NCBI RefSeq assembly: GCF_020509005.1
Contig: NC_063018.1
Coordinates: 1,302,001-1,366,000, forward strand
Direction: 5' to 3'
DNA from: Fulvia fulva
Lineage: Eukaryota; Ascomycota; Dothideomycetes; Mycosphaerellales; Mycosphaerellaceae
DNA: 64,000 bases
Shown here: positions 22,601 to 32,877 of the stretch, piece after piece
Position numbering within the stretch: position 1 is the first letter of the stretch
Layout of the letters: each line of letters begins with the position of its first letter
Made by a program: the position numbers and the translations under genes
The notes under the pieces: model-generated
Seen by the model: the letters and a program-made list of their open reading frames with translations, nothing else
Told to the model about the DNA's origin: nothing
The model's database searches: none

Positions 22601-24808
22601 CCGCAACACCGCGAGTCAGCAACGTATAACCAAAAAGACCGGCAAATCGAGCACGTAACAGATCACGTGACTCAAGACAACACACAGCAGTCAGCACCCA
22701 ACACCACTGACTACTACGACACCCTGCAGCAGCAGATAATGGATGCCCTCACCGCAGAAGACCGTGAGGAGATCATGGGCAACACGGACCCTGATCGCGA
22801 GCCATATCCATTCACATTCACACCACCAGAAGACGCGTTAACACACAACGCGTCCAACACACCACTCTTCCCCCTAGAGCCAGAGCTCTACACACCAGAG
22901 GAGTCCAACTATGCAGTCACAGAGAATGGAAAGCGCCTACGAACGGCCTACTTCCACCATGCACTGCACCAGATCATGGTCGCTAATGTAATCATCGGCC
23001 AGATGTCCGGCATACGACCCAGAACACGCGCCTATCGCGACAAGAGCGATCGAAGCCCTACACGAAGAGGCAACAGCCCTCTAAGGCGTGTCAACACCAC
23101 TACCTCTATGCACCGCGATGACCTTCCGCCCGAACCTTCTAACTACCGAGCCGCTATGAAACACCGCTTCTCCCAACAGTGGATCGAAGCTATGGCCAAG
23201 GAGTTTGCCAAAGCCCTGGCAACAGGCACATTCAGATGGGCAACAAAGGAAGAGAAGGATCAGGATGCTCAGCAAGAGGAGGGACTTCAGCCACTACTGC
23301 CGCTCAAGTGGGTGTACAAATACAAACTGGACGAGCACGGCATGCTGAAGAGCTTCAAGGCTAGGCTATGCGCAAGAGGCGATTTGCAAGGAACACACTT
23401 AGACACATACGCCGCCACACTGCCAGCAAGCATGTTCCGCCTCTGCTGTGCTATGGCCGCGAGCTTCGACCTAGAAGCCGAACAATTCGATGTTGTCAAC
23501 GCCTTCCTGAACTCGGACCTGCCATACACCATGTATCTGCAACCACCTCCTGGAATCGACAGGCCATCCCATGGACACGCCCTCAAGCTGGTCAAGGCCC
23601 TCTACGGTCTGAAGGAGTCCCCTTTATTGTGGTACAACTCCCTAACCGAGACGCTGGCCTCCCTTGGACTAGTACCCCTGTCGGACTCCGAATGCATCTA
23701 CCATGACAACAAGGTTATGTTCTTCTTTTACGTTGACGACCTGGTTATGCTCTACCACCGCAAGCACAAGGCCCATGCTGCCAACATCAAGCAGCGGCTG
23801 CTTGCCAAGTACGAGATGCACGAGCTCGGTGATCTCTCCTGGTTCCTAGGAATCAAGGTTACGCGCGACAGAAACAAGCGCTTGCTGTGGCTCTCTCAAG
23901 AAGACTACATTGAGAAGCTAGCCGCCAAATTCAGCATATCCACGAATGCACGCAAAACGACAGTGCCAGTAGATCAACACCTTGATTGGACCGTTCCAGA
24001 GGGTCATCAACCCACCTCTATCGCCATCCTTGCGTACCAACAACGTATAGGATCCCTCAACTTCGCCGCCACACACACGCGGCCTGACATCGCCTTTTCC
24101 TTGTCCATGCTATCGCAGTATCTGACCAAGCCAACTGAGACACACCTCAAGCTTGCAGATCAGTGCTTGCGCTATCTCCTGGAGACCAAGAACCTCTGCC
24201 TTGTATATGGCGCCAGCAAACACATCACTGGCCTTCACAGCCAACCAGAGCACCTCGGTAGCAACCACGAGTTCTTTGGAGCATCGGACGCGTCCTACGG
24301 CATGAATAATGACAGGACCAGCTCAAATGGCTGGGTCTTCATGCTGTTCGGTGGACCAGTGGATTATAAGGCATCTAAACAAATCACTGTCACCAAGTCC
24401 TCAACAGAGGCTGAGCTACTCGGGCTTTCGCAAGCCGCCTCAGAGCTCATACAGTGGGAACGAGTCTTCGCTGAGATACACCTTCAGTTCAATCAGCGCA
24501 CCCACTTGTACTGCGACAACACGCAGACCATCCGCCTTGTCAACCAACAAGGGCAAAAGCTTGACACGAAGCTACGCCACGTTGACATCCACCACCACTG
24601 GCTCCGACAGCGAGACCAGCGCGGAGACATTGAGATCAAGTATCTCAGCACCAACGACATGCCTGCAGACGGGCTGACCAAGCTGCTTCCACCACAGAAG
24701 CACAAGCACTTCGTCAAGCTGCTCAATATGGCTGAGGAAGGCGTGGACCCACGCACCTCAGTGCCCTCTGCAGCCGCATCAGGAGGTAACGGGCCAACAG
24801 ACGCCTGA
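19655..24808 (+). CDS. Copia 1 Gag-Pol polyprotein
   Basis: A 1717-residue uninterrupted frame. Gag occupies roughly residues 1-300, followed by a Gly/Arg/Ser/Asp-rich repeat (GDRGSSRGDNRGNSRGDKG). The protease region near residue 415 reads WVYDNCSDTHVINH, so the usual Asp-Ser/Thr-Gly is Asp-Asn-Cys. The pre-integrase zinc motif (GHIGAERIKQ ... HCRAC) lies at about 625-656. Integrase D,D,E are in MAMDLAEF (685), YSDNEPAIG (746) and DPAERAG (779). RT has FYVDDLVML (1358); RNase H has GASDASYG (1541), SSTEAELLG (1582) and YCDNTQTI (1619). A canonical CCHC knuckle was not found; a CX11CHX5C cluster follows the Arg/Gly repeat. The first ATG with Gag-like sequence (MATTETPVTTG) was chosen. Confidence 0.95.
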   Translation: MATTETPVTTGALPQGTVVLKSHDQWDKFDRQLELYAESLNVWKYVDPHQLSNEPTEPTHLTFEEIQQAYTAGDATSRDLIKLRQTDADRRQRMYDIFAAARSKLITYLIRTTTELGQELMHGQNTLRAKYQALKDQYGPDDMLRKRQLTLELSRLQKASARRIDDWCSDWLVLQTKMLKCNHAEYDDLSRHFLLAIQQKQAPAYGASLYNEWKRDKMSLQKLTERYLEWIRDTAPATTNGRSVFATFSGETSAEAEDETAPTGAGQKEGDRGSSRGDNRGNSRGDKGRGSSRGDKNKDKDNNRPSGCWNITGEPKDTCHKGLFSCDVINPDKRPAKDQRSEQWKKYWKNFINYCLSDDGERLLGVLNRNNRKDQERDKAIADAKKASPSDKGFVGLTVLSSSISKLSVNFRDCWVYDNCSDTHVINHHDQEGVEFIAERLTTSEIQAGTTTFPIAALGRVHMSIGGHSFTLLDVAYCPGFHVNVISHTRMERAGLWWHGRSNSMWHNDTKLMDLHRPTGTIPFFKVVTPPKSPIIYQWPTKEGLVLPKVTEKMRNAHFISTIGRGANIGDEPANSAASPNAQEDGDRTVLAVMNSTGGTQGAATSSRTPIKHRKLSGRQWHQIFGHIGAERIKQLPLRVEGVIINDGPSAPLTAHCRACGLSKAHKVHNRSQPIRVMTPYGHMAMDLAEFSVAYNGDRYLVHFYDLDTHGHFQFTIKNRDQQSVLACFNSLLSFINFIGRRFVCFYSDNEPAIGKVFRSVINNNKIEWHATAEYAPAQDPAERAGALIITMSRTIRIHARLPEKLWPECTAAAVYILWRSPIQSKGWKTPFELATGRIPNVGHMVVYGSLAYVFIHGPDQPGKSEKLQERALIGYLVGYDSTNIYRVWDPSKDRVMRVKDVLFDETTFYDPSRLTAGYTTPVENIATAEPAEEPEQYYDLYVAHHEQDTAQAEGVEEQAQQPHTQQPRDAHQKLLGQEPHWPQHRESATYNQKDRQIEHVTDHVTQDNTQQSAPNTTDYYDTLQQQIMDALTAEDREEIMGNTDPDREPYPFTFTPPEDALTHNASNTPLFPLEPELYTPEESNYAVTENGKRLRTAYFHHALHQIMVANVIIGQMSGIRPRTRAYRDKSDRSPTRRGNSPLRRVNTTTSMHRDDLPPEPSNYRAAMKHRFSQQWIEAMAKEFAKALATGTFRWATKEEKDQDAQQEEGLQPLLPLKWVYKYKLDEHGMLKSFKARLCARGDLQGTHLDTYAATLPASMFRLCCAMAASFDLEAEQFDVVNAFLNSDLPYTMYLQPPPGIDRPSHGHALKLVKALYGLKESPLLWYNSLTETLASLGLVPLSDSECIYHDNKVMFFFYVDDLVMLYHRKHKAHAANIKQRLLAKYEMHELGDLSWFLGIKVTRDRNKRLLWLSQEDYIEKLAAKFSISTNARKTTVPVDQHLDWTVPEGHQPTSIAILAYQQRIGSLNFAATHTRPDIAFSLSMLSQYLTKPTETHLKLADQCLRYLLETKNLCLVYGASKHITGLHSQPEHLGSNHEFFGASDASYGMNNDRTSSNGWVFMLFGGPVDYKASKQITVTKSSTEAELLGLSQAASELIQWERVFAEIHLQFNQRTHLYCDNTQTIRLVNQQGQKLDTKLRHVDIHHHWLRQRDQRGDIEIKYLSTNDMPADGLTKLLPPQKHKHFVKLLNMAEEGVDPRTSVPSAAASGGNGPTDA

Positions 24809-25505
24809 GAAGCCCGCAGCAGCGGCCTCACCTCATCTCGAAACGAACACCGAACGGCTTCATCTTTACGGACACCTCTCTGGAAGCGCCAGCAGGCGCA
24901 AAACACGGCCACCAGCAGCCACCAATGCTGTAGACGACAACGAAGCCAGGGCAAAGCATCCACCATTCACCGGTGCGGCCCTGGCACCATCATCAACAGG
25001 TGTTTCTCGGACTCCCATTGGCTAACAGCGCAAGGGCGAGAAACACCCCTGTCACCAGCAGCAGCGCGTCCAATCAGAAAGCGAGAAACGCCTCCAACTT
25101 GCTGCTAGCTACAACACTACCACCTTGTCACCACAAATATATGTTTAAGCATACGATAAGACTAAGGCTACCCCTGGATTGAACTCAGGACCTCTGATGT
25201 TTGCCGGTGGGTGAGATGATTGCACACTCAAGTGAAAGTCCGTGCAACGGGACCATCACCTGAGCCATCTCACCGGCAACAGTCACACATTCTATGCTTT
25301 ATTATATAGGTAACAATGGCAGCAGTGAAAGTGAGGAATGAGGGAAGGGGTACAAAGCTCACCTCACTTCACTTGAAACAGCTGACTTACCCTCACTGCA
25401 GCAGCAGCAACACCGAGGGCCTGACGTCACTGCCATAGATAGGGGGGGTAGTTATGACAGGGTGCACGCGATCACATGGGAATCAGCTCATTCACTCCAG
25501 CGCAC
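24809..25505 (+). other. Copia 1 3' non-coding zone
   Basis: About 700 bp between the polyprotein stop and the polypurine tract. It has Thr/Ser-like low-complexity chance ORFs only. The one structured part is a tRNA-like hairpin on the minus strand (25166-25278). Confidence 0.6.
25166..25278 (-). ncRNA. tRNA-like hairpin with Pol III A- and B-box-like motifs
   Basis: On the minus strand the sequence begins gccggtgagatggctcagg. The block tggctcaggtgatgg resembles an A box, and agttcaatcca, inside the T-arm-like cctgagttcaatccagg, resembles a B box. Two nested stems can form (ggtgagat with atctcacc; ttgcac with gtgcaa), and the outer ends gccggtg and caccggc also pair. It is not a normal tRNA: A-to-B spacing is long and no clean acceptor stem encloses the T arm. 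It may be a captured tRNA-derived SINE piece or an element-encoded structured RNA. Confidence 0.4.
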
Positions 25506-25519
25506 GAGCTGAGGGGGTG
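25506..25519 (+). promoter_or_regulatory. Copia 1 polypurine tract
   Basis: gagctgagggggtg abuts the right LTR start, the expected plus-strand priming site. Confidence 0.75.
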
Positions 25520-25726
25520 TGTCGCGATCCGAGCGTGCACATGGGCAACATCCCATCATCAAAACTTGAGGCCACGTACGCTAAGAATCAGGTGACTGAT
25601 TAGTCACCTGCAGCCTCTTCAAGAGCAACACTTGTCCATTCTAGATAGACACATGCAATACACAACCTGCTTTTGAAACACCCTATATGAGCCCGTACAA
25701 TAACTTCCCACACTTCTAACGTGATA
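25520..25726 (+). repeat. Copia 1 right LTR
   Basis: 207 bp, no mismatch seen against 19285-19491. Followed by the tttag duplication and then the resumed RIP-mutated Gypsy. Confidence 0.93.
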
Positions 25727-25731
25727 TTTAG

Positions 25732-28700
25732 CTCGACCTTCTTCGCTACTAAGAACTAAGTATTCGTATAAGCACCTCGACTATACTTAAGAATTCTGTT
25801 CTTAATTCGAGCGCGGATTATCTATTCTATAATTACTCGTAAGCTTAGGTATAACCGAATGTTCCGCGCCTACTACGGTTTGTACGTAATCGTTATAATC
25901 TTCTAAGGAGGTATAATATTATGTCTAATCTACCGTATATAGATAAAATCCTACGCTAGGACACCTTCTCGGTTAAAGAGTATTTTATTAAATATCTATC
26001 TTTCCTTAGCCGAGAGAGCGATACTAACCTTAGTACTAGCGAGCCTTTTAGGTATAATCCTCGAGCCGCGCTCGATACTAGAGAACTTTTTAATAAGATA
26101 CCTCCTATTATACGGGCCTTGCCCTACTAGTATTAGAGATTCCTAGTAAAGGGCCTTCCGCTTCTAATCTATATTACTATCTACTTTCGACTAAGGCCTC
26201 TCGTAAACGCTCGTATTAATAGGTCTTTTCTTATTAGCTTTTTACTTATATATAGTAAATATATACGGCATCCTAATACCGGGTCTATATAACCCTACGT
26301 CTCGTTTCTAAGCCTACCTATTAATCTAGCCCGGTTTTAGGATCTCCGTACACTAGTCGCCCTATACGGAGTATATATTTGTAATGACCTGCTCTCCTAG
26401 AGCGGTAGTAGTCACCTTAGCGCTTAAGTATTAGCGGTTCCCGAGTAGCTCTAGCAATTTCTTTAAATACGGGCTAAGGTCGATAACATTTTCTCTTTGT
26501 TATAATACGGGGCCGCGGTAGTTCTTAAAGTAGTCGAAGATAGTCGTGTCTATAGGCTTAGGGTTTAGCTTCGTTATGCCTTCTTATCGATGTCGATACG
26601 CCGTATTATTAGAATACTCCGCCCCTAATATATTTGCTAAGGTCTCCCTAACTAGACTCGAAAAGCGGACTTGTTTTAAAACCGGACTTCTGATACTTAT
26701 AGCGGGTTAACTACCGTAAATCAACCCGCGTTCGCTTTTTTCGAGGACTATAGAAGTTCTTAAAGAGTTTTGTACTTATTAGTACCTATAATAGCCGTAA
26801 ATATTATACTTTTACCTTTCCTACTAGCGATTGTTCCTTCCTATAATCTATCGTCGTAGTTACGGCCTATTAGTCGTACCTTCCTATACTAAGGGCGGCT
26901 AAGGATCGTAGGCGAATCTAGATTAGCGGAGACAAACATATCGATCTAGTAGTATATACTAAGTACCTAAGTGTTAAGCTTTGAAATTACCCCCTTAAAC
27001 TTCGCTCTTCTACCCGCTCCTCGAGAGGACAAGTAGGCGCTAGGTACGATAGGTAAGCTAAACTTATATACTATCCTCGGGCTAATAATATTGACTTTAG
27101 ATCCCTCGTTAAGTAAGGCTCGAGTCTAACCTTTACTAGTCCTAAGCTCGGTAACTAACTAAAGGCTAGGTACTATTACAAAATCGTCTAGTATACTAGA
27201 GAGACCGATCTTTTTAATGTTCTCGTATAACTCGGCGGTAGGGATAGTATCCTTACTATATAACATCGTTAAGAACATATCTATAAAGCGAGCTTAATAA
27301 TTATCCCGAAAGACTTCTTCGTTAGCCTCTTCTTCCTCGTCTTTATAGGTAGCGACATGACTCGTACGGACTTTAGTCCCTTCTTAGCTACGTCTTTATA
27401 GGTAGCGACATAACTCGTACGGACTTTAGTCCCTTCTTAGCTAGCTAACTTACGGACGGTAGTAAGCTTAGACTATAGATCAGGGGTATTTACTACTCTC
27501 CTAAACAAGGTAGTCTTAAACTAGCGACTATACCGAAACTAGTCCCGGGTATTAACGTTTAGAAACGTAGTCTAAAGGATTTGATTAATCTAATAGGTCA
27601 CTCCCTCCTCCTTAGTAACGGGCCTACCTCTAGTACTGTACTATCGGACGTAGTTATTAATCCTTATCGTCTTTATATTCTATAGCCGTTTACGCTATAC
27701 GAATAGGGCATTAATAGGCTCTACCGGCTATTCCGAGGGCGTAGGCCTTAACTTAGCTCGAGGCTTAGGCGTCCTTCTTCTAAGAGTCTCCCCTAACGCT
27801 ACCGTTAACTAGCTTCTACTAGCCCTAGAACCGGCGTCTCTAATTATCTCTACCTCCTACTAACCGAGTTCTTCCTACCGGATCTCCTCTTTGAGTTCTT
27901 ATCGTATAGCTTTAGCGGCCTCGGCTCGTACTCTTAATGCCTATATACTAGACCTAGTTCGAGGATTCGGGTTCTTTATAATTCCTACTAGAGCTTTACC
28001 TCGAGATTTATTACTCTAGATTAGGTAGGTCTTAACCTTAACCTCGTCGTAGTTTATAATCCTACTCCCTTATAGAGCCGGTTCTTCTTCCCTAAACTAG
28101 ATCTAGTAACTACTAGCGGCCGTCGGTTACTACCTAGATCTAGTATCTTAAGGGCCGTATTCTATAAGGTGTCGGTTATTAGGTAGAGGTTTAGAGTAGT
28201 TAGGAAGCTTTACGCTTAAGACACTAGTATAATCTCGACCTATCTATTGTTTCCGAAGCGTAGGGATTTTTATGTCCTTATTAAATAGAATCGGGCTATA
28301 GTGTCCCTTAAGCTACGGAAGTATATAAAGGAGCTTAGGCTTACTATAGTCCCGTCGGAAGTTAAACTTAGGGGGATTTAGATCGGTCTTCTTTCCTAGG
28401 TACTACTAGTTGTTCGTCGCTAAAAAGACATACCCTTATAAGATAAGGAATAGTATCGCGGGGCACCTATTGCCTAATGTTCCGTACTACTATAGTTATA
28501 ATAGCACCTATTAAGCGCTTTAGACTACTCGCAGTTCTATAACTACGGGCGCTATATTAAGTAAACCTACGGTTTAGGCACGCAATCGGGGTTCTCTAGT
28601 TATATAGACCTTTAATTTTCACTAGGGTTAAAGGATCTAACCTCCGCTACGCGACCTCGTTAGTAAGCTCGAATACTTATTTCTACTATTTTCTAAATAA

Positions 28701-29899
28701 GGTCATTATCGATAGTAGCGGAAATAGCTGTTTTATTAAGTACATTAATCTTAGGGATTAAGCGCGGCATCTACTTTATAACTGACCGATAAAGCTACGG
28801 TAAGTAGAAAGTCCGTATATACGGCCTTCTATCCTTCTTTACTATTAGCGATACTTGTCGCCTCGTCTAGTATCTTTTAAAAGCGCCGAAACTTCTTAGG
28901 CTACTTCGGATAGAGTCTATATTTCTTATAAACTGCCTTAGTAACTAACTCTAGGAGCCCCTAAAGTAGAAGACGGCTACGGGAGCTATTATCGAGGTCT
29001 TCGGGATCAATTAGGTTACTAGAGGCTACGAAGAGACGGATAAACTCCTTTACATCCTATTCCTTAGGGCTTTTCCCTTACTCGGCCCGGACTATCTCTT
29101 CTAGATATTCTCGACTTCCTAATATCGAATAGGCATCGAATCTCGAAAATTTAGCTAAGAAGGATCTCCTAAAGGTACTCCGCCTTACTTACTATCCCTC
29201 TAACCTTATTACTAAACGTCGGATAGTAGTCTCGTAGTTACGCTCGAAACGACCCTAGAAGTTGTCTTTTTTAATTAATAGCCTTAGTAGATACTAGTCT
29301 ATAAGATCATTAAACCTCTCCTAGAATTTAGTAGCGTTCCTACTATTAAAGAGGGGGGTTTCCGGACTCCCTAGAGTAGGGAAGCGAGGTCCTACATTTT
29401 CTATAGTAATAGTAAGACGGCCAAACAAGGCTACTATCGCATCCGGACTATAGGGCATTCCTAACGTTATAGTGCCCTTATTTAAGTCATCCTCTTCTTA
29501 GTCATTTCGTCGTACTCTTTCCTTACCCTTATTAGAGCTTAAAGCCTCCGGGGTGTTGTCTTCGTCGCTATCTAAGTCTTCTATCCCTTCTAGGATTATA
29601 GCCTCCCTTTAAGGCCTATATACCTTCGTTAGACTTTCTAGTAACTCTTAGCCAGCTCTAATACTAGTAAACGACTCGAACCTCGATAAAGATATAACTA
29701 AAACTTATAACCTTGTTCGTAACCGTAACCTTACTCGTAACGTTATACTTGCTTTGCTTAATATTAAGAACCTTGACCTTAGGTGCCTTAATACCTTAAG
29801 ATTTCGACTTCGAGTCGACCTTGACCTTGATTTTACTAAAATGTACTAATAATACTACCGGGTATATACTTAAGCCCCCCCCCTTATTAACTACTAAAA
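25732..29899 (-). pseudogene. Gypsy 2 gag, protease and RT N-part, RIP-mutated
   Basis: This is the upstream half of Gypsy 2 in element sense. Between about 29500 and 28700 the minus strand resembles a Gag region (EEADLNKGTITLGMPYSPDA, then KRNYETTIRRLV-like helices) interrupted by TAG codons. Further left lies a poorly conserved protease/linker zone. It joins the RT piece at 19284 once the Copia is removed. Domain limits are approximate. Confidence 0.6.
27338..27443. repeat. 53-bp tandem duplication inside Gypsy 2
   Basis: Two head-to-tail copies of a 53-bp unit (27338-27390, 27391-27443), each starting cgtctttataggtagcgaca, differ at one G/A position. The difference is RIP-type. Confidence 0.85.
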
Positions 29900-30227
29900 T
29901 ATAGATAACTAACCACCCTAGTAAGTAAGGGCGCGCCTAGCGACCCTAGGATAGCTTACGCGTAGGTATATTTACTTGTCGGTCCGCGGGCCGTAAAATC
30001 TATATAGTGATCCTAAAAAAGATAATAAATCTCAAATTTTCAGATTCCCGTATCTTTGCCTTATAGAGAGATTCTTCGTAAATCCTGCCTTCCTACTAAG
30101 GTCGCCTCCTAACTATATATATCTTAGTAGTACCCCTATATACCCCCGCTACGTAATCTACCGTTAAAGGTTAACGAGATTCGACGCGTAAATTTTAGGG
30201 TCTAAAGGAGCCCTTAGCTCGTTAATA
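29900..30227 (-). repeat. Gypsy 2 LTR (right copy, 5' LTR in element sense)
   Basis: 328 bp paired with 15750-16080. It borders a Copia relic on its right. Confidence 0.85.
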
Positions 30228-31390
30228 ATATTAGTAATCCTTTTTCTAAGAGAAACTAGGTGTGTCTATACAGATCTAATAGTAAACTCTTTACTTATCT
30301 CAAAGGTCACAAATTGCTTTATAAGCTTATATATATAGGTCGGTAGCACCTAGCTATACCTATTCTAGAGATATACCTACTTCTTAGTAGCTCTTCTAGA
30401 TTTATATAAGCCCTTAAGCTCAAATTCATCTTCTTCCGTAATCCTACTAAGGATACTAAAGTTATATACTACATTTTGTTTGTCTATATTAGCGTATTAA
30501 GGATCTCTTTAGCTATAGCCTCTTCTTAGAGTTTTAGAGTCTTGCCTTTAATATTATTAAAAGACACTTCTATTAGGTTATTAATTGTAAAGAATGCTAC
30601 TTAGCTTTCTATCTTATATCTCTAAAGGTTAAACTATCTCTTCTAATTGTCCCTCCTAAGAATTAGGACTTTACCTCCCTTCTACTCTATCTTATCTTAG
30701 TATAAATCAATAATAGATTAGATATAATAAAACAAGGTGTGTATGTTCTAAAGTAGTAGCTTAGATCCTACTAAGGCTTCTAGTATAGAATAGGAAAGTT
30801 CGTAGGTATAGATACTAAGGCCTACTTAGTAAAGTAAAGAAGAAGCGGTATAAGGTCTCGGGGCTAGGACATAGGGCTATCTCTCCTAGTAGAGCTTTAA
30901 ATGACTCACTTGAAGTCCTTCTTAATAGTATCTCGATATATTTCTACCTATAGAGTATCTTTAAGATATTAGCTTCAAGTAAGCCGTATAGAGTCCTTGT
31001 CTAGGTTACCTATTACTTAGTATTAAACTAAGCTCCTTAATAGGATAGACGGGGTAGACTTCTAATTCCTAGATGTTTTCTACTAGAATAGTAAGGGATA
31101 TAAGTAACCTATACTAATATAGGTTGCTCTTATTCCTATATAAACCCGAGCTTATAACCTATTAAATAGGTACGGATTGATAGTAGCGGAGTAGAGTAAG
31201 AGATCAATCTTCAACTAACTAATAGTACGAGTATATAGCAATATATTAGGAACTAATGTGTTAATTGTGTTAGATATCTAAGCTAAAGGGGAGAGAAGGT
31301 ATCTCCCTATAAGCTAAGTTATCGTAGATACTTTAGGCTACTAGATCACTTCCTAATTATTAACTCCCTTTAAGATACTATATCTTAATA
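30228..31390 (-). mobile_element. RIP-mutated Copia relic (Copia 3), 5' LTR plus gag start
   Basis: On the minus strand the LTR (31390-31160) ends cctatttaata and is followed directly by a primer site ggttataagctcgggttta (31159-31142) and a RIP-mutated gag-like region down to 30228, where the Gypsy 2 LTR cuts it. The rest of the element is not found in the window. A solo LTR of the same family lies at 41842-42076. Confidence 0.7.
31160..31390 (-). repeat. Copia 3 LTR
   Basis: 231 bp, clearly homologous to the 235-bp solo LTR at 41842-42076 (shared blocks gtagcggagtagagtaagag and gagagaaggtatctcccta). Confidence 0.82.
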
Positions 31391-32463
31391 GCTAATACCC
31401 TATACCTGAACTTACCGTAGTTCTTCCTATTCTTAGGGTTACTAAAGAAGGTATCTATACTCTCCTTACTAGCGATAGACAATTCGGCACATAGGTTACG
31501 ACTCTAGCCGGACAGACTATATAGATAGCGCTTCTTGTTAAGGTTACCGTATTTAGCGTTAGTCGGCTCTATACCCTATCCTTATTTACCTTATTCTTTA
31601 AGTATTTAGGTACTACTTTCTAAACCTTATTAGTAGCGTACTTCTAAGTAGAAGGCTTAAATCTACCGCTAATACTATCGTATTATCCGTTAGCGCGACT
31701 AAAGAGTAGTAACTTATAGAGGGCTACTATTATCTCTAGAAATAACTTATAAGTTACCGTATTCCCCTTAGATATAACGGAGCCTATATTACTACTACTC
31801 CTTCTACCGGCCCTATTTACTACTCTTTTATTACTACTACTATCGTCTAACTCCGGGGCCTTAGTCTACGTCCGCTATAAAGAGGGTATCGCTAGAGGCC
31901 GAGATATATCGCGTAGGCTATCGACCGGTAAGCTAGCTAGCGAGGATAGCTATATAAGCTCTCTATTACTACGAGGGCTACTACTATATAGTAAGTCGTA
32001 GTACTACTACTAAGGGGATAGCTAATTAAAGTCTAGGCCGCTAAGCTATAATAGCTAAGTATCTATTAATAGCTTATCCGGATCTATAAAGACGATATCG
32101 CCGTATACGGTACTAGTAGTAGGAGGCTACGATAGTAGCCTATTTACTTCTATAGTATTAACAATAGTAAGATAGTAAGTAATAATACCTTTAGTAAGAA
32201 TATAATAGTAGTAGAGGTATAGCTAAGCCCTTAGTACAACATTAAGGTAGAGCTACGATTGAATATACCTTAATATTATAAGTAAGAATAATCTTTAACT
32301 ATATATAATATAAAGGTAGACCCTATAACGCTAAGAATAGTAGTATTAAGATACTATATAAAGATAAAATATCGACGATTAAACGGGACCCTACTTAGAA
32401 AGTCTAGCTTAACTAGTATATAGTAAGCGAGGTTAAGTTAGTAGCGGCCTATACGTATAACCT
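31391..32463. other. RIP-saturated DNA, element not identified
   Basis: About 1.07 kb with almost no CpA/TpG. The minus strand at 31550-31880 looks formerly coding (Ser/Lys/Arg-rich, TAG-interrupted), but I cannot name a family. Confidence 0.5.
32397..32452 (+). repeat. RIP-mutated copy of a ~56-bp direct repeat
   Basis: agtctagcttaactagtata and the following tagtaagcgaggttaagt correspond to the unmutated copy at 32878-32932 with C-to-T and G-to-A changes only. Confidence 0.75.
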
Positions 32464-32471
32464 TTATATAA
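32464..32471. repeat. hAT-like MITE target duplication, left (RIP-altered)
   Basis: ttatataa; the right copy at 32849-32856 is ttatgcaa. The two differences are G-to-A and C-to-T, so the left copy can be the RIP-mutated form. Confidence 0.55.
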
Positions 32472-32848
32472 CCTCTCTTTTACTCTTCTACTCTTTCGCT
32501 ATTTTACTCGAGTACTTCTATCGGCTAGAATTAAACGCTACTTAAATATACTTTATAGCTTAAATAGGTTTAGCTTGCTTTAAATCGAGATAGTAGACTT
32601 TAATATCGAGTAAAAGAGTAAAAGAGTAAAAGAGTAAAAGAGCTTAAATATGCGTTACGAGCTCGAATACTCTTTTACTCTTTTATAGCGTCGGTACTTA
32701 GAGATATCTACCCTAGTACTTATAGATATTTCGAGGTACTTACAGATATTATGATAGTAAGTAAAATCTACCTAGAATCTAGCAAAGTATTGCTTATATT
32801 CTAAGCAAAAGAGCTAAAGAGCTAAAGAGCAAAGGAGCAAAAGAGGGG
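32472..32848. mobile_element. 377-bp hAT-like MITE
   Basis: Inverted ends of about 29 bp: left cctctcttttactcttctac, right complement cccctcttttgctcctttgc, with most mismatches being transitions. An 8-bp target duplication is typical of hAT elements. The interior has purine-rich short tandem units (agagtaaa around 32604-32642; aaagagct around 32810-32830). No coding capacity. Confidence 0.6.
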
Positions 32849-32877
32849 TTATGCAATAGTTGCACGTTCAGGCCACG

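Larger units (their letters stand above)
19285..25726 (+). mobile_element. Intact Copia retrotransposon (Copia 1)
   Basis: A 6442-bp element with 207-bp LTRs that look identical by eye, a 5-bp target duplication (tttag), a tRNA-Met half-molecule type primer site, one long gag-pol frame and a polypurine tract. Domain order protease-integrase-RT-RNase H defines Ty1/Copia. No RIP mutations are seen, although it sits inside a RIP-mutated Gypsy. Identical LTRs imply a very young insertion. A roughly 710-bp non-coding 3' zone (24809-25519) is unusually long and carries a tRNA-like hairpin. Confidence 0.95.
15750..30227 (-). mobile_element. RIP-mutated Gypsy retrotransposon (Gypsy 2) with nested Copia
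   Basis: Direct repeats at 15750-16080 and 29900-30227 act as LTRs. On the minus strand they read TATTAACGAG...CTATA, consistent with TG...CA altered by RIP. Between them, minus-strand order is gag (about 29.9-28.6 kb), then a protease/linker zone, RT, RNase H and integrase (about 19.3-16.4 kb), that is, Ty3/Gypsy order. An intact Copia (19285-25726) splits it inside the RT region. Without the Copia the element is about 8.0 kb. All reading frames are broken by TAG/TAA. The outer flanks show no convincing target duplication, perhaps because of RIP. Confidence 0.82.

Noticed and set aside
24973..25182. 69-residue frame in the Copia 1 3' zone
   Set aside because: Low complexity, overlaps the tRNA-like hairpin, no start context or motif.
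25166..25278. Functional tRNA gene
   Set aside because: A-to-B spacing too long, acceptor stem does not enclose the T arm, and the B box is imperfect; kept only as tRNA-like.
15750..30227. Exact target duplication of Gypsy 2
   Set aside because: Bases next to the two LTRs (tatac and atatt) do not match convincingly.
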